Assembly (NCBI GenBank): GCA_009829735.1
Contig: CM020619.1
Coordinates: 25,135,554 to 25,199,553, forward strand
Reading direction: 5' to 3'
DNA: 64,000 nt
DNA from: Pyropia yezoensis
Lineage: Eukaryota; Rhodophyta; Bangiophyceae; Bangiales; Bangiaceae
Of the stretch, positions 1 through 10,992 are shown piece by piece (the first letter of the stretch is position 1; every line of letters starts with the position of its first letter). The position numbers and the translations under genes were made by a program. A model generated the notes under the pieces. It was not told where the DNA came from, searched no databases, and saw nothing but the letters and a program-made list of their open reading frames with translations.

Positions 1-2100
1 GTGGTGTCATGAGCGCCGCCGCCAAGAGCACGTCCACTTTCACCGTCAAATTGGCAGGCGCGATCGGTCACGCCGAGTGCAAGAGCACCACCGACGCCGC
101 CCGAGTGCGATGCACCATCAACGCCAGCGCCGCTTTCCGGATGAAGTGACTGTTGGACAGCAGCGGCCCCAGAGCCGCCGGCGTCGCGCATGCGGCCAAC
201 GGGCGCAAGTCCACCGCCACCACCAACGACGCCCTCGCCGTGCTTGGTGCCTGTTAGAGTGGATCCACCGCCATCGCGAGCCGCACCCGCGCCAGCTCCG
301 CCCGACGCAGGTCCATCGACACCTCGCGGCAAACGTCCAGCGATATATTCACGCCCGAAAACACTGTCGCCGTCAGGTTCGACACCCTCACTGAGTGGTG
401 GAGCGCCCGCGCGACTGTCCTCAGCGTGGTTGACACCACGGCACCTGCACCGTCAGGGAGATCCGGGGACCCCCGTCCACCCATCATGACCTGCACACCA
501 AACATACAAAATTATCAACAGCAAGGCGGGCAAGACATCACGCGAGGAATATTGGGGGGTGAGACTCATGTTCATCCGCATGCACCCCTGTCCCACTGAT
601 GGATCGGCACGGACACACGACCCACGACACAATACCCGCGGCACCCGCACAATTCCGGGCCCACGTGCGTGACTTACCAGTCGTGCGGACGGGGACGAAG
701 AGAAGCAGCATGAAGGTCCCGACACCGCGCGCACGTCCAACGGGGAGAAAGGCAGACACCGATCGATGTAGGACGACGGGCGGAGCGGACAGCATGAGGA
801 CGCCCGCACGACGGCAGCAGGGTGAGAACGGGCCGATCCGAGGGAGAGCTCTTCTGGGCGCTTCTGGAGATTGGCGCAGTTCCGAATAGTGGCCCCCTAT
901 AAGAATTTACGTCGGTGTCCAAACTGTGCCTGACTGCCGATTCCGACTCGAAGATGAGCTGACAGTACTTCTGGGATGCCCGCAATGCTCTTTAAAGCTT
1001 TTGGCGGGCGGTGACGTACAACTCGGTCAAAAAAAATAGGCCGATAAATTCGTGCCAGACCGGAACATGGCGCCAGCTAAGTCACACGACCACGACAGTC
1101 GTCAAGTGGCGCGAGGACAATCCGTGCAAATCCTTTCGGGGAGCGCAGGGGGTCTTTTCCCAGAATTGCTGCTCGTTCTGTACCTCGCGAGAGCGATCCT
1201 TGCCGTCCCGGCCGGACTGTTCACGACGAAGGCGATCGAGGTGCGGCGCTGGATGAGCGGGGGCCGGCACCAGCTGCTGTATCTCTGTGCCAGCGTTCGT
1301 GCTCCCGGCTGTTCCAGGATGGTGCAGGTACAATGCGGCTGTCTTCTCCACGGTAGGGGTGGAGGTGCGGCTTCGGGCGGACGGCGGCCGGCACCTGCCG
1401 CTGAGCCGGCACGACAGTGATGGTGCTGCCCGCCGTGGCGGGTTGCCCAAGTTGCTGGTGAGGAGAGGTGGACGTCGACTTTGCGATGATAGTGGCCACG
1501 GAGGAGCATCCTGGCGCTCACTACCGTCTCTGCTGCCGCCGCCGACGTGGCGAGGGCGGTACTCGTCAAGTCCTGGCGCACGCTTCGACTCGCAGGTGAC
1601 CTTGCGCTTGGCCTTGGGCATGGGTAGGGGGCATCGCACCGGCGTGGCGTTCTTGAAGCGGCCCAAGCTGGCTACGGAGCGCGACCCAAACGGTACGGGG
1701 CCGTGGATTGGCGAGGAGGTGGGAAAGATGGGAGACGCAGTGGTGGGAAAGACGGCGTGCTACACGACAGGGACGGGGGAAGGGGGGCGCAACTGAGGAG
1801 GAAAGAGGGAGGAGGGGGGCACCTCAGGCGGAGAGGGGGTAGAAGAGGTGTAACTGAGGAGGAGAGTGGCGGCAGGAAGGGACTGCGGGGCGTGAGAGCA
1901 CCACAGTTGCCGACAACGCCGACCGTGGGAGGGCGGACGAATGAGCTGCGGACAGAAACCAGAGAGGGGACGAGAGCACGGCCTTTTATGGCGAGCAATG
2001 CGCTCAGGGATGGGCATGGGGAGCCCCTCCCGGTCAGAAATGGGATGCCACGTGCTTGCACAGAATAGCGGGAACCAATGGCAGGGCAACCGTTCGGGCA
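1..2100. other. No supportable gene; GC-rich unique sequence
   Basis: Only short, overlapping open frames in all six frames are present, none with a recognisable domain or a convincing start. One plus-strand frame over about 250-520 (reading through RSIDTSRQTSSDIFTPENT) looks mildly protein-like but has no clear ends. I see no RNA gene, no repeat array and no mobile-element terminus here. Confidence 0.4.
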
Positions 2101-2984
2101 TCCGTCCATGTCTCTAGATTGCCTGTGCGCTCACAATGCTACCGTGCTTTTTTTTCTTGTATTGCCACCCCTCGTTCTGTCAAGACCTCTTCATTAAATC
2201 GGTGCTGAAAGAGGCGGGCGTGGCACGCCGTCAGCTGCCTGCTGCCAGTCATTGTCGCCACCCAACGCCACCCAGTCTCTCCGCCAATCCACGTCGCCGC
2301 GGCCGTCCTCATTGTCGATCATGACAGCGTGTGCACCCGCTGCGGCACCACCACTGCGTTAAACAGCGTCACCCATAAACCGCGTCCGCATCGGCACGAC
2401 GGGGTTACTGCCTCCAACGCACCGAGCCACGAGGTCCGCCTCAAGCGTCAATGCTGTCGCCCCCTGCACTGCCCCCAGCACCATCGGCGCCACCTACTGT
2501 GTATTCGCCCCCACCAGTCCCGCCGCCAGCGACACTGCAATCAGTACCGCAACCGATGACTGCAAAGCCTGTGCAGTCGCGCACATGACCTCCGGTCATC
2601 ACCGCCAGGTCTTCCGCCACCTTTTTTGCGGGCATCTCCGCCACTAGCTCATCGCCGACGGCAGCCAAGCCCGCCGTCTGCCAAGTCCTCCGCCGACGGC
2701 ACTGCGGTCAGCTGCAACACCGGGTGCCAGCCGACAGCCGCCAGTCGCAGGTCCTCCGAAAGCACCAGTCGCTGGCAACCCCTCCGCCAGCCCCACTCCG
2801 GGGACCCGCTCTGCCGTTACTGCCAGCCCCACCGCCACGACAAGTTTGCCCCGGAGACCTTGGCAGTCTCCCAGTGCACTGACGGCGACACCCACTCTGC
2901 CGTCCCGACCAGGTTCGCTCCACGCCGGTCACCCACCCGCCAGCCGTGCCACCGGCTTGGTGGTGACCCATTGTCGCACCGCCA

Positions 2985-3480
2985 GCGTCACGGCGCTCAA
3001 CCGGTGCAGCGGCGGCACCAGGTCCGCCACCAGCGCCACGCCCATTACATGCTGCGCCAGCGTCACAGCGGCGCACCCGTGCACCGGCGGCGGCACTGGC
3101 TGTGCCGTCGCCTCCAGCCGCACCCCCAGCCGCACCTCCAGCGTCACGGGGCTCAACCGGTGCAGCAGCGGCGGCAGGTCCGCCACCAGCGCGACGCCCA
3201 CTACCTGCTGCACCAGCGCCACGGCGGCGCATCCGTGCACCGGCGGCGGCACTGGCTGTGCCGTCGCCCCCAGCCGCACCACCAGCGTCACGGTGGTCAG
3301 CCGGTGCGGCAGCGGAGTCAGGTCCGCCACAAGCGCGACGGTGGTGAGCCGCGGCCACCGCGGCACCAAGTTCTACACCAGCACCGGGGACATGCCCCGC
3401 TGCGCTGTCACCCCAAGAAGCACCGTCAGAGTCACGTCGGTCAACCGGTGCAGCAGCGGTGCCACCGGCTCGGCGGTCGC
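2985..3480. repeat. 144-bp imperfect tandem repeat (about 3.3 units)
   Basis: The anchor CCGGTGCAGC/CCGGTGCGGC starts at 3001, 3157, 3301 and 3445, giving spacings of 156, 144 and 144 bp. All are multiples of three, so a 48-codon unit would stay in frame. On the plus strand one frame (about 2846-3856) gives a Ser/Thr/Cys-rich repeat with CC pairs and HPCTGGGTGC-like segments; the minus strand gives a hydrophobic Val/Leu-rich alternative. I cannot decide which strand, if either, is translated. The flanking sequence 2300-2985 and 3480-3860 has the same base composition. Confidence 0.6.
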
Positions 3481-4711
3481 GACCAGACTCACTGCCCCGC
3501 CGGGTAGACCGCCAGTGCCCCTACTGCTCGAAGCTGCTGCCCCAGCGGCGACATTAGCCTGTCATTTCGACGCCAGGCATTCCTCGCAACACTGCTACAA
3601 CTACCAGCGCCCGCAGAACTTCCCCACAGATGCAACCTGCCGGCGGCTGGCAACGCGCGCCGGTCACCACCGCCGCGAACACGCCGCCGACGACAGCTGC
3701 CTGTCGCCACTACCAGAGCCGAGCGCAGCCCCGACAGTAACTGTGCAGTCACCACCAGCACCATCTCGCTGGCCCCCGCCCGCGGCTGCTAGACACCGCC
3801 GGCACCGCCCCGCCACGTCCACCGCCAGCGCAACAGAGGTCTCCACGACCGCTTGAAGCGAGCTCCTCCAGCTCCACATTGCAAGCATGAGCGAGCTGCC
3901 CTCAGCGGCGCCTAGTGCTTGCACAGGTAACGAGGATGGCGACGGGCGTGGTGATGAAGCGTGTGTGCCTGGCGCCTAGCGCAAAGTCTTTTTCCTGCAC
4001 GCGCACCCGCGGCCTGTCTCGAAGCTGCGCGTCACACACACGAGACGCGCCTCGCCGACATTTCGTAAGCCACGTCGCGCAATCATATCGGCCCACGTTT
4101 CAGAGCGAGGCTCGTGTTCCCCTTGGCCAATCAGACGCACGACACGTTTTCCCCGTCTTGCGGGATCCCACACAACACGGCTCAAACCGGGCTCGGAGGC
4201 CGCAAACCGGCCTGGAAGTACTCGCCTTGTTTCAGGAAACCGGGCGGGTTGGGCGGAGAAACTCACTTGACTAACAACCCTGGCTGCCTGAGGGGCCGTG
4301 AGGGCACAATGTTAACAAAGCTGGTGGTGGTTTAACAACGCTGGGTGGAAGCGCGGCCTCCATTTCACCGGTCCACCTTAACCCTGGGCAAAGCTGGGCA
4401 CCGTCTGCCCACGGGGCCACAGATGGTGCTGATTTCGCCAGTGCTTCGGGCAAGACAGCCGCAACCCGCAAAACAAAGCTGGGTAGAGACCTTGGTCAAA
4501 AGTTCTCCCGACGCGTGACAGGCCTGAATGCGCCCACACAGGGCCTGTGCGAGTTGCGACAAGGGTTGCGGTTTGCGCCGGTGCGCGCAGGGGTGGCCAT
4601 TTTTCGGAAAAGCACCATACTTTCGTTCTTAGACACCTGTGGCACAGAAAGGATGTGATAAGAATGGAGAATGACTGTTCCCCAGCGGAAGGAACTCAGA
4701 TGCTGTTGAGG

Positions 4712-4959
4712 CTAGTGTCTATTCTACTGCACACGAGGCTCAAATGAGGCATGTCTGATGCTCAAATGAGGCTCAACGCTGCAACACGTCGTCTTTGGAT
4801 GCCCCCAAGTTACCCCTTAGGCAATTGGCCTGCGCTCAGTCCGTTTCCGTCGTCAGAAAAGCGCTCCGGTTGAGGGAACGCTGTCAAAATGGCCACCGAA
4901 AACGAGGCTCAATTGAGTCGAAGAGGATCAAATGAGGCTGCCAGTAGAATAGACACTAG
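4712..4959. mobile_element. MITE-like element with 18-bp perfect terminal inverted repeats
   Basis: The left end CTAGTGTCTATTCTACTG (4712-4729) is the exact reverse complement of the right end CAGTAGAATAGACACTAG (4942-4959), enclosing 248 bp with no coding capacity. Inside are repeated GAGGCTCAAATGAGG-like words. A second copy of the right terminus occurs alone at 22806-22823 next to a similar GAGGCTCAT word, supporting a dispersed non-autonomous family. No unambiguous target-site duplication is visible. The superfamily is not identifiable from the ends. Confidence 0.65.
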
Positions 4960-4973
4960 GGCGCACACGATGT

Positions 4974-5150
4974 CCTCAAATTCTCCTGCTCGGGAAACAA
5001 CTCCCGGGATGAGCCGGATAGCCTCTCGGCGCTGGAGTTGCGATGAGGTTCATCCTGGGCTTGCTGGCGTGGGAAGATTAAGTCGCGATACCCCTATTAT
5101 AAACCACTAATCCAACCCTAAAGCGAGTGTTTCCCCACAGGAAGAAACCT
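4974..5150. repeat. Dispersed repeat, copy 1 (partner at 47249-47425)
   Basis: About 180 bp shares many blocks with 47249-47425: GCTCGGGAAACA, a GATGAGCCGGATAGC-like block, CTGGGCTTGC, GGAAGATTAAG and CAGGAAGAA, in the same order and spacing. It is diverged and has no coding capacity. It directly abuts the MITE-like element on its left. Nature unknown; it could be the end of an LTR or a SINE-like unit. Confidence 0.55.
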
Positions 5151-5228
5151 CGTGACTATGCGGCCCTATCTGAGTCCTATCAAACTCCCATTCAGACCGA
5201 GTCCATGATCGCGGAAGCGGCCGTGACC

Positions 5229-5500
5229 AGGCTAGCGACCGTTGATATCTGACCGGCCCACACCTTCACCGTACTCCCGTCATCCTATATGCATACGCGG
5301 AGCGGCACGGGTGCGAGGCCAGCGATCGTTGCTGTCTGACCGGCCCACACCGTCACCGTACTCCCGTCATCCTATATGCATACGCGGAGAGGCACGGGTG
5401 CGAGGCCAGCGATCGTTGCTGTCTGACCGGCCCACACCGTCACCGTACTCCCCGTCTTTCAATACGCATACGCGGAGCGCCGCGGGTGCGGTCAGCGGGG
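5229..5500. repeat. 87-bp tandem repeat, about 3 units
   Basis: GACCGGCCCACACC starts at 5251, 5338 and 5425, an exact period of 87 bp. Units 2 and 3 are nearly identical; unit 1 differs at a few positions. Since 87 is a multiple of three, a 29-residue repeat would be in frame (plus-strand frame 5242-5580), but the frame has no flanking coding sequence that I can support. Confidence 0.8.
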
Positions 5501-6298
5501 TGGCCGCCGGGGACCCACAACGCCACGCGCGCTGCAGCGGCCCGCCGTGCATTGCGGCGGGCGTCCTCCCTCGTAGGTAGGTGTTTGACCGGCTACGCCG
5601 GTAGGCCGACCGCGCGCCACGCAGCCTCTCAGCAGATAAAATGACACCCAACCCCCTTTTTGTGTCCCGACACGAGCGCAGAAGCAAGTGCACACACCAC
5701 GAGCTGCTGCGCTGCCGCCGTGCTGTCGCGCGCGCCCTTCCCCGCCGCCGCTGCCCACCTCTTCGCGACCCACCCAGCGGTGGGCGTGCGCCACCCTTCC
5801 AACAATTGAGGGCGGCCCACACGGCGGCGATCCCAACCAATCCCCCCACTGCCATTCTGCCTCGTCAATCGTACTCGCCGATTACACCTGCGCCTGTCGC
5901 CGCGCCGGCGCGCTCGCTGCTTGCCGTCGCTGCCGGGTGTGCCTCCGCTGATGCCACTGGCCCTTGAGCGCCCGCAAGTCCCCGCGTCGCGGCGGCTGGC
6001 GTGTCGCTGCGCCCGCGTCGCGGCCGTGGGGAGCGGCGCGCGGCGGGCTGGCCACGCGCAGCGGCGGCAGCGGCTGGCAAGCGGCGGGCGGTGGGCGGCG
6101 GGGGGCGGGCGGCAGGCCGCGGGCGGCGGGTGGCGGGCGTCGCGGCTCGACTGCCGCTGTGGGCGGGCGCGGCAGGGCGGGGTGTGGGAGTAGCTGGTGC
6201 GGGGGGGGCCGGCGAAAGGTAAAGGGGGTGGACGCGCGGGGTGAGGCAACCGTTGACGGGGGTGGCGGGCTTCGCGGCGAAAGCGCTGCCACAGGGTG

Positions 6299-8899
6299 AT
6301 GGACACGGAGATCCTTTTCGCAGCTGCGAGATTCGGTGACGCGGAGCGGGTGGCAGCGCTGCTGGCGGCGAGTGCGGCCATGGACGCGACCAACGCAAAT
6401 GACGACACGCCGCTGCACCTGGCGGCCCTGCAAGGTCACATGGCGGTGGTGAAGGCGCTGCTAGCGGCGGGTGCGGCCGTGGACGCGACTGACGCGGATG
6501 GCGACACGCCGCTGCACCTGGCAGCCCAGCAAGGTCACACGGCGGTAGTGAAAGCGCTGCAGGCGGCGGGTGCGGCCGTGAACGCGACCAGCGCGATTGG
6601 CAACACGCCGCTGCACCTGGCGGCCCAGCAAGGTCACACGGCGGTAGTGAAAGCGCTGCGGGCGGCGGGTGCGGCCGTGAACGCGACCAGCGCTAATGGC
6701 AGCACGCCGCTGCACCAGGTGGCGTGGATTGGCCACACGGCGGTGGTGGAGGCGCTGCTGGCGGCGGGTGCGGCCATGGACGCGACCAACGCAAATGACG
6801 ACACGCCGCTGCACCTGGCGGCCCTGCAAGGTCACATGGCGGTGGTGGAGGCGCTGCTAGCGGCGGGTGCGGCCGTGGACGCGACTGACGCGAATGGCGA
6901 CACGCCGCTGCACCTGGCAGCCCAGCAAGGTCGCACGGCGGTGGTGGAGGCGCTGCTGGCGGCGGGTGCGGCCATGGACGCGACCAACGCAAATGACGAC
7001 ACGCCGCTGCACCTGGCGGCCCTGCAAGGTCACATGGCGGTGGTGGAGGCGCTGCTAGCGGCGGGTGCGGCCGTGGACGCGACTGACGCGAATGGCGACA
7101 CGCCGCTGCACCTGGCAGCCCAGCAAGGTCGCACGGCGGTGGTGGAGGCGCTGCTGGCGGCGGGAGCGGCCGTGGACGCGACCAATGCGGATGGCAACAC
7201 GGCACTTGGCAAGGCGGTCACCTATATTGCGAAAAAGGAACAAACTTTTGAGGTCGGGAAAGGCGCCATGGAGGTGTTGCTTAGGTGGGGCGCGGCCGTA
7301 CCGACGATCTACCAGTCCAGGTTTTTCCTGGTTGGCAAGCGCAGACAGCTTCGGCAGTTTCTGGACGGCGCCCACTGGATGTCGGAGCAGGAGCGAGAGG
7401 CCGCCAAGGCCAAGTGGCGGGTGCGCGGTGCGCAGCTCGTGTCCAAGGCAGTGGCGCTCCCGTCCGCAGCGGACCGCACGCTGGTAGCACTGCAGGCGGC
7501 GTACGACAGCTTTGTGGAACAACCAGAGACGCTGACGCTAGGCGTCTTGAATAGGGCGGTACTGGCGGGGCGCGTTGTGGACGTGCGTGGCCTGCGGTGC
7601 GCACACCAGATACTGGTTTTTGCAGACCGCCTGGGTTGCTTCGTGAAGTGTGCCGCGGAGGAGACGGAGGCCCGCCAGCTCTGGTACTACGAGCGCGTCT
7701 ACCTGCCGATTATTGGCAACCTCGAGCCGGACGAACGAAGCTGTGTCGCCGTGATTGTCCGCCACGCTGCCAGGCACAATCTCCTGGCAGCTCACCACGT
7801 GTCTGACATGATCACTGCGCTGTGCCTGCACGCTACATTTCACTGCGAGCTGCGCAAGGTCAACTTGCGTCTGAACAACCTCGAGGCGGCGGTAGACAAC
7901 TTGGGGCAACACCTGTTGGCCAACGTTCAGGAGCTGCACCGGCTTCAGCGGCAGATCCAGGACAAGAAAGAGCACGATAAGAAGGTGGCGCGTATCAAGT
8001 CCACGGTCAAGCTTGGTCTGTGTCTGGCTCCCCTTGTCGGTAGGTTGTTCGACCTCAGTGTCGACACGGTGATGGCCTTTGCCGAGGGCGCGCCGGGGGC
8101 GACTGCGATGTACCAGCACCTGGCAGACCCCGCTGACGTGGCCGCAGCGCTGAAGGTGATTCGGTGCGTGCGCGACGCAAAAGAGTCGTTCACCACAGAT
8201 ATGCAGGAGGGACTGGCGAAGATGCTGAGCCCCTTCGAGTCGCTGGAGGCGGTGCTGGAGGATGTGGGGTCGGTGGCAAGGGTGTTGGGAGCAGACGCTG
8301 GGGTCGCGGCGGTCGACGTGGCGGGCGTCACGGCGGGCATGGCAGGGGTCATGCCGGGTGAGCCCTTGTTGGAGGTGGTGGATGAGCACATCGCCGCCGT
8401 GGCAGAAGCGGCGAATAATGTACGCAGCACAGTCAAGGAGATGGGACAGGACGCGCTGATGGACAATGCGGCGGAAAGGGCTGCCGACCAGATGCGCGGC
8501 CGTGCCGCCGCCCGCTCCGACCCGTCCCCGGCACAAAGGGCCCCCACGGTGGGTGTCCTAGAGGCAGTCCCCCTGACGGCGGCTGCGGGGAACAGCGCGG
8601 CGCGGTGCTTTGGCGCTCTCTTTTTCGCAGGCGCTGCCAACTGGGGCGTCGACAAGGTGGTGGCCAAGCTGGTGGCCTACGTGGCGGACACATACGCGCC
8701 CTCTGACCGCGACGCCTTTGCGGCGGCTGTGCGGGACGGCGCGGCGCACAACTTTGTGGACGGCCTCGCCGTTGTGCGGTGTGGTGCGGCGGACGTGGGC
8801 CAGCAGGTGTCCAATCTGCTTGGCACCCAGTGGGGCACCCGCAGCGGGACGGTGCTGTCCGTGCGGCGCTTCTTTGAAGACGCAAAAACGTACGCCTAG
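6299..8899 (+). CDS. Ankyrin-repeat protein with C-terminal coiled-coil/helical module
   Basis: A single 866-codon frame. The ATG at 6299 was chosen because the codon before it is GTG, not a eukaryotic start. Residues 1-300 form about ten ankyrin repeats, eight of them canonical 33-residue units (TPLHLAA...GHTAVVKALLAAGA). A 198-bp pair of repeats is duplicated almost without change (6773-6970, 6971-7163), so the array is young or homogenised. After a degenerate last repeat (about residues 300-340) the C-terminal half has no family I can name: a helical block, a leucine-rich coiled coil (about 521-565, NLRLNNLEAAVDNL), a basic KKEHDKKVARIK stretch, then a glycine-containing hydrophobic segment (about 567-590) and more helices to the end. 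No signal peptide is obvious. Ankyrin arrays bind proteins; a scaffold or recognition role is likely, but the partner is unknown. No intron is needed. Confidence 0.88.
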   Translation: MDTEILFAAARFGDAERVAALLAASAAMDATNANDDTPLHLAALQGHMAVVKALLAAGAAVDATDADGDTPLHLAAQQGHTAVVKALQAAGAAVNATSAIGNTPLHLAAQQGHTAVVKALRAAGAAVNATSANGSTPLHQVAWIGHTAVVEALLAAGAAMDATNANDDTPLHLAALQGHMAVVEALLAAGAAVDATDANGDTPLHLAAQQGRTAVVEALLAAGAAMDATNANDDTPLHLAALQGHMAVVEALLAAGAAVDATDANGDTPLHLAAQQGRTAVVEALLAAGAAVDATNADGNTALGKAVTYIAKKEQTFEVGKGAMEVLLRWGAAVPTIYQSRFFLVGKRRQLRQFLDGAHWMSEQEREAAKAKWRVRGAQLVSKAVALPSAADRTLVALQAAYDSFVEQPETLTLGVLNRAVLAGRVVDVRGLRCAHQILVFADRLGCFVKCAAEETEARQLWYYERVYLPIIGNLEPDERSCVAVIVRHAARHNLLAAHHVSDMITALCLHATFHCELRKVNLRLNNLEAAVDNLGQHLLANVQELHRLQRQIQDKKEHDKKVARIKSTVKLGLCLAPLVGRLFDLSVDTVMAFAEGAPGATAMYQHLADPADVAAALKVIRCVRDAKESFTTDMQEGLAKMLSPFESLEAVLEDVGSVARVLGADAGVAAVDVAGVTAGMAGVMPGEPLLEVVDEHIAAVAEAANNVRSTVKEMGQDALMDNAAERAADQMRGRAAARSDPSPAQRAPTVGVLEAVPLTAAAGNSAARCFGALFFAGAANWGVDKVVAKLVAYVADTYAPSDRDAFAAAVRDGAAHNFVDGLAVVRCGAADVGQQVSNLLGTQWGTRSGTVLSVRRFFEDAKTYA
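6773..7163 (+). repeat. 198-bp tandem duplication inside the ankyrin coding region
   Basis: Two consecutive 198-bp units, each coding two 33-residue ankyrin repeats, are identical until the second unit diverges at about 7164. An earlier similar unit begins at 6377. The near-identity, including synonymous sites, indicates a recent duplication or gene conversion. Confidence 0.85.
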
Positions 8900-8920
8900 G
8901 ATGGACGGCAACGGGGAAGG

Positions 8921-10590
8921 GGGGGGGGGCGGCGTGTCGCCGCCGCCGGTGGCGCCGCCCCGGGCTTGACGTGCCGCACCGCCGCGGGCGGGGGAGCGCG
9001 TAAACGGGGAGCCGCCTATTTTTTTTTTTTCTCCGTTTTTTTGCGCCCGTGGGCGTGGCGACGGGAAAAAAAACAAAAAACGGTGCCAGCAGCAGCAGCG
9101 GCCGGCGGTCGGGTACGGCGAACCGCGGGGCCGACCTGAATACAGCCGGGTGGCGACGGGGGGGTCACTCCCCTCACACCCAGCGTGGGCATGCCTCCCC
9201 CCCGACCGGAGGACGGAAGCGGCGACCGCTGCAGGCAGCGCCGGCGGCACAGGCGGCCATAATCATGTCGGCCGCGGCGACAGCGGCGGGGCCGCTGCGG
9301 GGCGCGACCGCCGTGTGTGGCGGGGGACGGGTGCGCCTCCCCCGGGCGGCACGGGCGTCCACGGCGGAGCGCCCCGGGGCGCGCGCCCCGAGGGACACCG
9401 CCCGCACATTCGCGTCGCTGTGTGCTGCCGTTTGGGTCATCGCAGCAGCCACGTGGCGCCGCGGTGGCCAGGAGCCACCATCCCTCGAGCCGATGGCGCA
9501 GCCCGCGTGGCCGTCCGCTCCCCCCCCACCCCGCTTCCCCCCTTCCCTCTCTCTGTGGCCCTCCCTTCCCGTAGCCCCTCCCCCCCTTCCCGCAATGGAC
9601 CCCCCCCCCCCCCCCTTAACCCACGCCAGCTGCAATGCCGGGGTGGTGAGAGGGCGGGCGTGGCGGCTCCTCTTTGGCCGGGGCCTCCTGCCCTCGCCCG
9701 CGGCGTGGGTGGGTGGGTGGTTTGGAGGAGTAGGGGAGGAGGGTGGATGCGATGCCCTCCCATACACGCGAGCGCCGCACCCGGGATGGGGAGGGGAAAC
9801 GACGGCCTTGCCCAACCGCGCGCCTGGCCGTTGACGGCATGCGCTGGCGGGCATCGCGGCGGCGGCAGCGGCGGTGGGTGACGGCGCGCCGCAGCGCGCG
9901 TCGCGCGTGCGCCGTGGGGGGGGGGGGGGGGGGGGGCGCCGCCGCCACCGCCACGGCCCATTAACAGTAACTTTTCGGTGGTGCGTTTGGGAACGAGACA
10001 AAAAGGAACATGCAGGCAGCGCGCTCCCACCAGTGGGCGACGCCCGCCCGCCTCGGCATCGCGCGCCTCTGCCGCGCCGCCACGGCCGGTCGGCCGGCCG
10101 GGAGCGGCCACGGCAGCTCATGCGGAGGAGCGCGCCGATTCGAGAGAACGAGGTCCCCCAATGGACCACCACCCCCACCACCCCCCCCTCCCTCCCCACT
10201 CTCCCCCTTTCCCCCCGCTTCCCCCTCTGGCACACTCGACAGCTCATCATTCTCCATCCCCCCCGCTGCCAGAGTGGTCGCCGCGGCCGCGTCGTCCGCG
10301 GCGGCGTCGACCGCCGCGGCTGCCACGACCACCGCATCCGCGGGCGCCGCCGCCATGGTGGTCGGGGCCGCCACCAGCTCCCGCACCGCCGCGATGGCCG
10401 CCGTGGGCAGCGACACTTTGACCGCCGCAGCGGTGGGCGAGTCTCGGGCCTCCGCAACAGTGGGGAACGGGGATGGGCAGGTGGGGAATGAGAGGAGGGG
10501 GGGCGGGAGTGGGCGACCAGTGCCTGGTAGCAGCAACGGGCACGCGCCAAGTAGTCAAAAGACGGCAGGCAGCGTCAAGAAAACACGAGC
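8921..10590. other. Gene-poor intergenic stretch with homopolymer runs
   Basis: Contains a T-rich patch (9017-9048) just after the ankyrin gene, a run of about 15 C at 9600, and one of about 20 G near 9917. The long open frames here on both strands are low-complexity Pro/Ala/Arg strings that exist because GC-rich DNA lacks stop codons; none shows a domain. A minus-strand frame (9961-10536) is slightly less biased but cannot be supported. Confidence 0.5.
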
Positions 10591-10592
10591 AA

Positions 10593-10992
10593 ATGGATCC
10601 ACACCTTGGCCACGCAGCTGAAAAGTACGAGGCGCTGGTGCCGAGGGCGACGGCGGAGACCACTCACGGGGGGGTGCCCGTGAACGCCCGTGCCGACGTG
10701 GCAGCGCTCCACACGCGGGACGTGTGGGCGCGCTACCTGCGGCCGGTGCGCGACGAGGAGGCGTCGGTGGCGTCGGTAAAGACGGTGGCGTCGAGAGCGG
10801 GCGCGCACGGTAAACAGTAGCGGCGGCGGCGGCCCCGCGGCGCCCGCGGCGCTCCAAGGCGCTTGGCAGACTGAGCCGCTGGCTGTATCCGTCGTCACCG
10901 CTGAGGGGCAGGTGCCCCGCGGCCCGCAGGGCGTTGTGGAGCTGTGGTCGCCCGCGTACCTCTCCGCCGGCACCATGCGGCGACAGCAGTGA
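10593..10992 (+). CDS. Putative small two-exon gene, unknown function
   Basis: Exon 1 runs from an ATG at 10593 to 10775, where a GTAAAG donor follows in phase 0. A GGCAG acceptor ends at 10869 and exon 2 runs 10870-10992 (TGA). The 94-nt intron joins the frames cleanly, giving about 101 residues. Exon 1 reads MDPHLGHAAEKYEAL... and RDVWARYLRPVRDEEAS; exon 2 reads VSVVTAEGQVPRG and VVELWSPAYLSAG. The composition is mixed and protein-like, unlike the surrounding low-complexity frames. I do not recognise the family. Without splicing, exon 1 would end at a TAG near 10819. It is the nearest neighbour of the phytochelatin synthase gene, same strand, about 600 bp upstream. Confidence 0.4.

Noticed and set aside
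9174-10550. 458-codon minus-strand ORF between the ankyrin and phytochelatin synthase genes
   Set aside because: Low-complexity Arg/Pro string across C- and G-runs; no conserved motif.
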